50,413 nt of DNA from HK-STAS-PATE-2 sp046350895 (lineage in GTDB: Bacteria; Patescibacteriota; Patescibacteriia; 2-12-FULL-60-25), in NCBI GenBank assembly GCA_046350895.1, contig JAXLZL010000005.1, positions 1 to 50,413 of the forward strand, written 5' to 3'. The stretch's first letter is position 1. Every line of letters starts with the position of its first letter. This document shows positions 50,336-50,413 of the stretch, piece by piece. The notes under the pieces are model-generated. The model saw only the letters and a list, made by a program, of their open reading frames with translations. It made no database searches and had not been told where the DNA came from. The translations under genes and the position numbers were made by a program.

Positions 50336-50413
50336 ATGAATAACCTCGAACTCCTACAAATAAGAAAACTAACCCGTAGACAGCTACGAAAACAGCAAAC
50401 TGAAGCCGAAAAA
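50336..50413 (+). CDS. start of an unidentified gene, 3' partial
   Basis: 26 codons from an ATG to the window end, MNNLELLQIRKLTRRQ at the start: basic, helical, rich in Q and K. Too short to name. No Shine-Dalgarno site is seen. It is divergent from the ligase gene with the D/E element pair between them. Confidence 0.35.
   Translation, partial: MNNLELLQIRKLTRRQLRKQQTEAEK

Overview
The window looks like a chromosomal contig from a Candidate Phyla Radiation bacterium (Patescibacteria; the gene style suggests the Uhrbacteria/Parcubacteria side). This assignment is an inference from gene content: DUF5671 and DUF3048 proteins, a DUF2304 protein beside a DPM-like glycosyltransferase, a small pseudopilin-like protein, a SurA-N-like anchored protein, a MurE without its usual N-terminal domain, and compact, often overlapping genes. 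TGA is an ordinary stop (for example at 28165-28167), so this is not a UGA-recoding lineage.

Layout. 1-5.3 kb: a partial DUF3298 protein, an AI-2E/PerM-type permease, a YgjP-like metallopeptidase, then a damaged stretch (about 3.38-4.91 kb) around a tRNA-Gln, with several single-base frameshifts and a broken histidine phosphatase. 5.3-7.1 kb: ftsE-ftsX followed by two small coupled ORFs; ftsE carries one frameshift in a 5-T run. 7.1-17.7 kb: tandem paralogous membrane proteins, malic enzyme, DUF5671 and pseudopilin-like genes, a GT-B-like protein, an M29-type aminopeptidase, a NAGPA-type lipoprotein, prmC, a DUF3048 protein and rplY. 17.7-26 kb: a zinc-ribbon protein, gyrB, an anchored protein plus rodA, tRNA-Thr and tRNA-Gly, SurA-N-like, FtsB-like and PH-domain proteins, murE and pgsA. 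26-50 kb: a surface-glycan locus with a large polytopic membrane protein, GT2/DUF2304, six GT4 glycosyltransferases, two UXS-like epimerases and one GalE-like epimerase, polyprenyl-phosphate sugar transferase, flippase, three methyltransferases, a PIG-L deacetylase, an ATP-grasp enzyme and an O-antigen-ligase/TPR protein. A secreted subtilase and an M23 lipoprotein sit among them.

How the genes could work together (inference): the sugar transferase loads the first sugar on a lipid carrier, the GT4 enzymes extend it, the deacetylase, ATP-grasp and methyltransferases decorate it, the flippase exports it, and the ligase polymerises or transfers it. rodA, murE, ftsE/X and the FtsB-like protein form the cell-wall and division part.

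Three signals stand out. (1) At least 13 genes have a TANNNT box exactly 6 nt before the start codon, mostly as extended -10 (TGn-TANNNT); this is the pattern of leaderless transcription. (2) A family of about 55-bp hairpin elements occurs as two 141-146 bp inverted pairs around AT-rich 30-32 nt cores that bracket the O-antigen-ligase gene, and a fifth copy lies in frame inside a GT4 gene. (3) Frameshifts next to short homopolymers cluster between 3.4 and 4.9 kb and recur at 6567 and 45632; they may be real decay or assembly errors.
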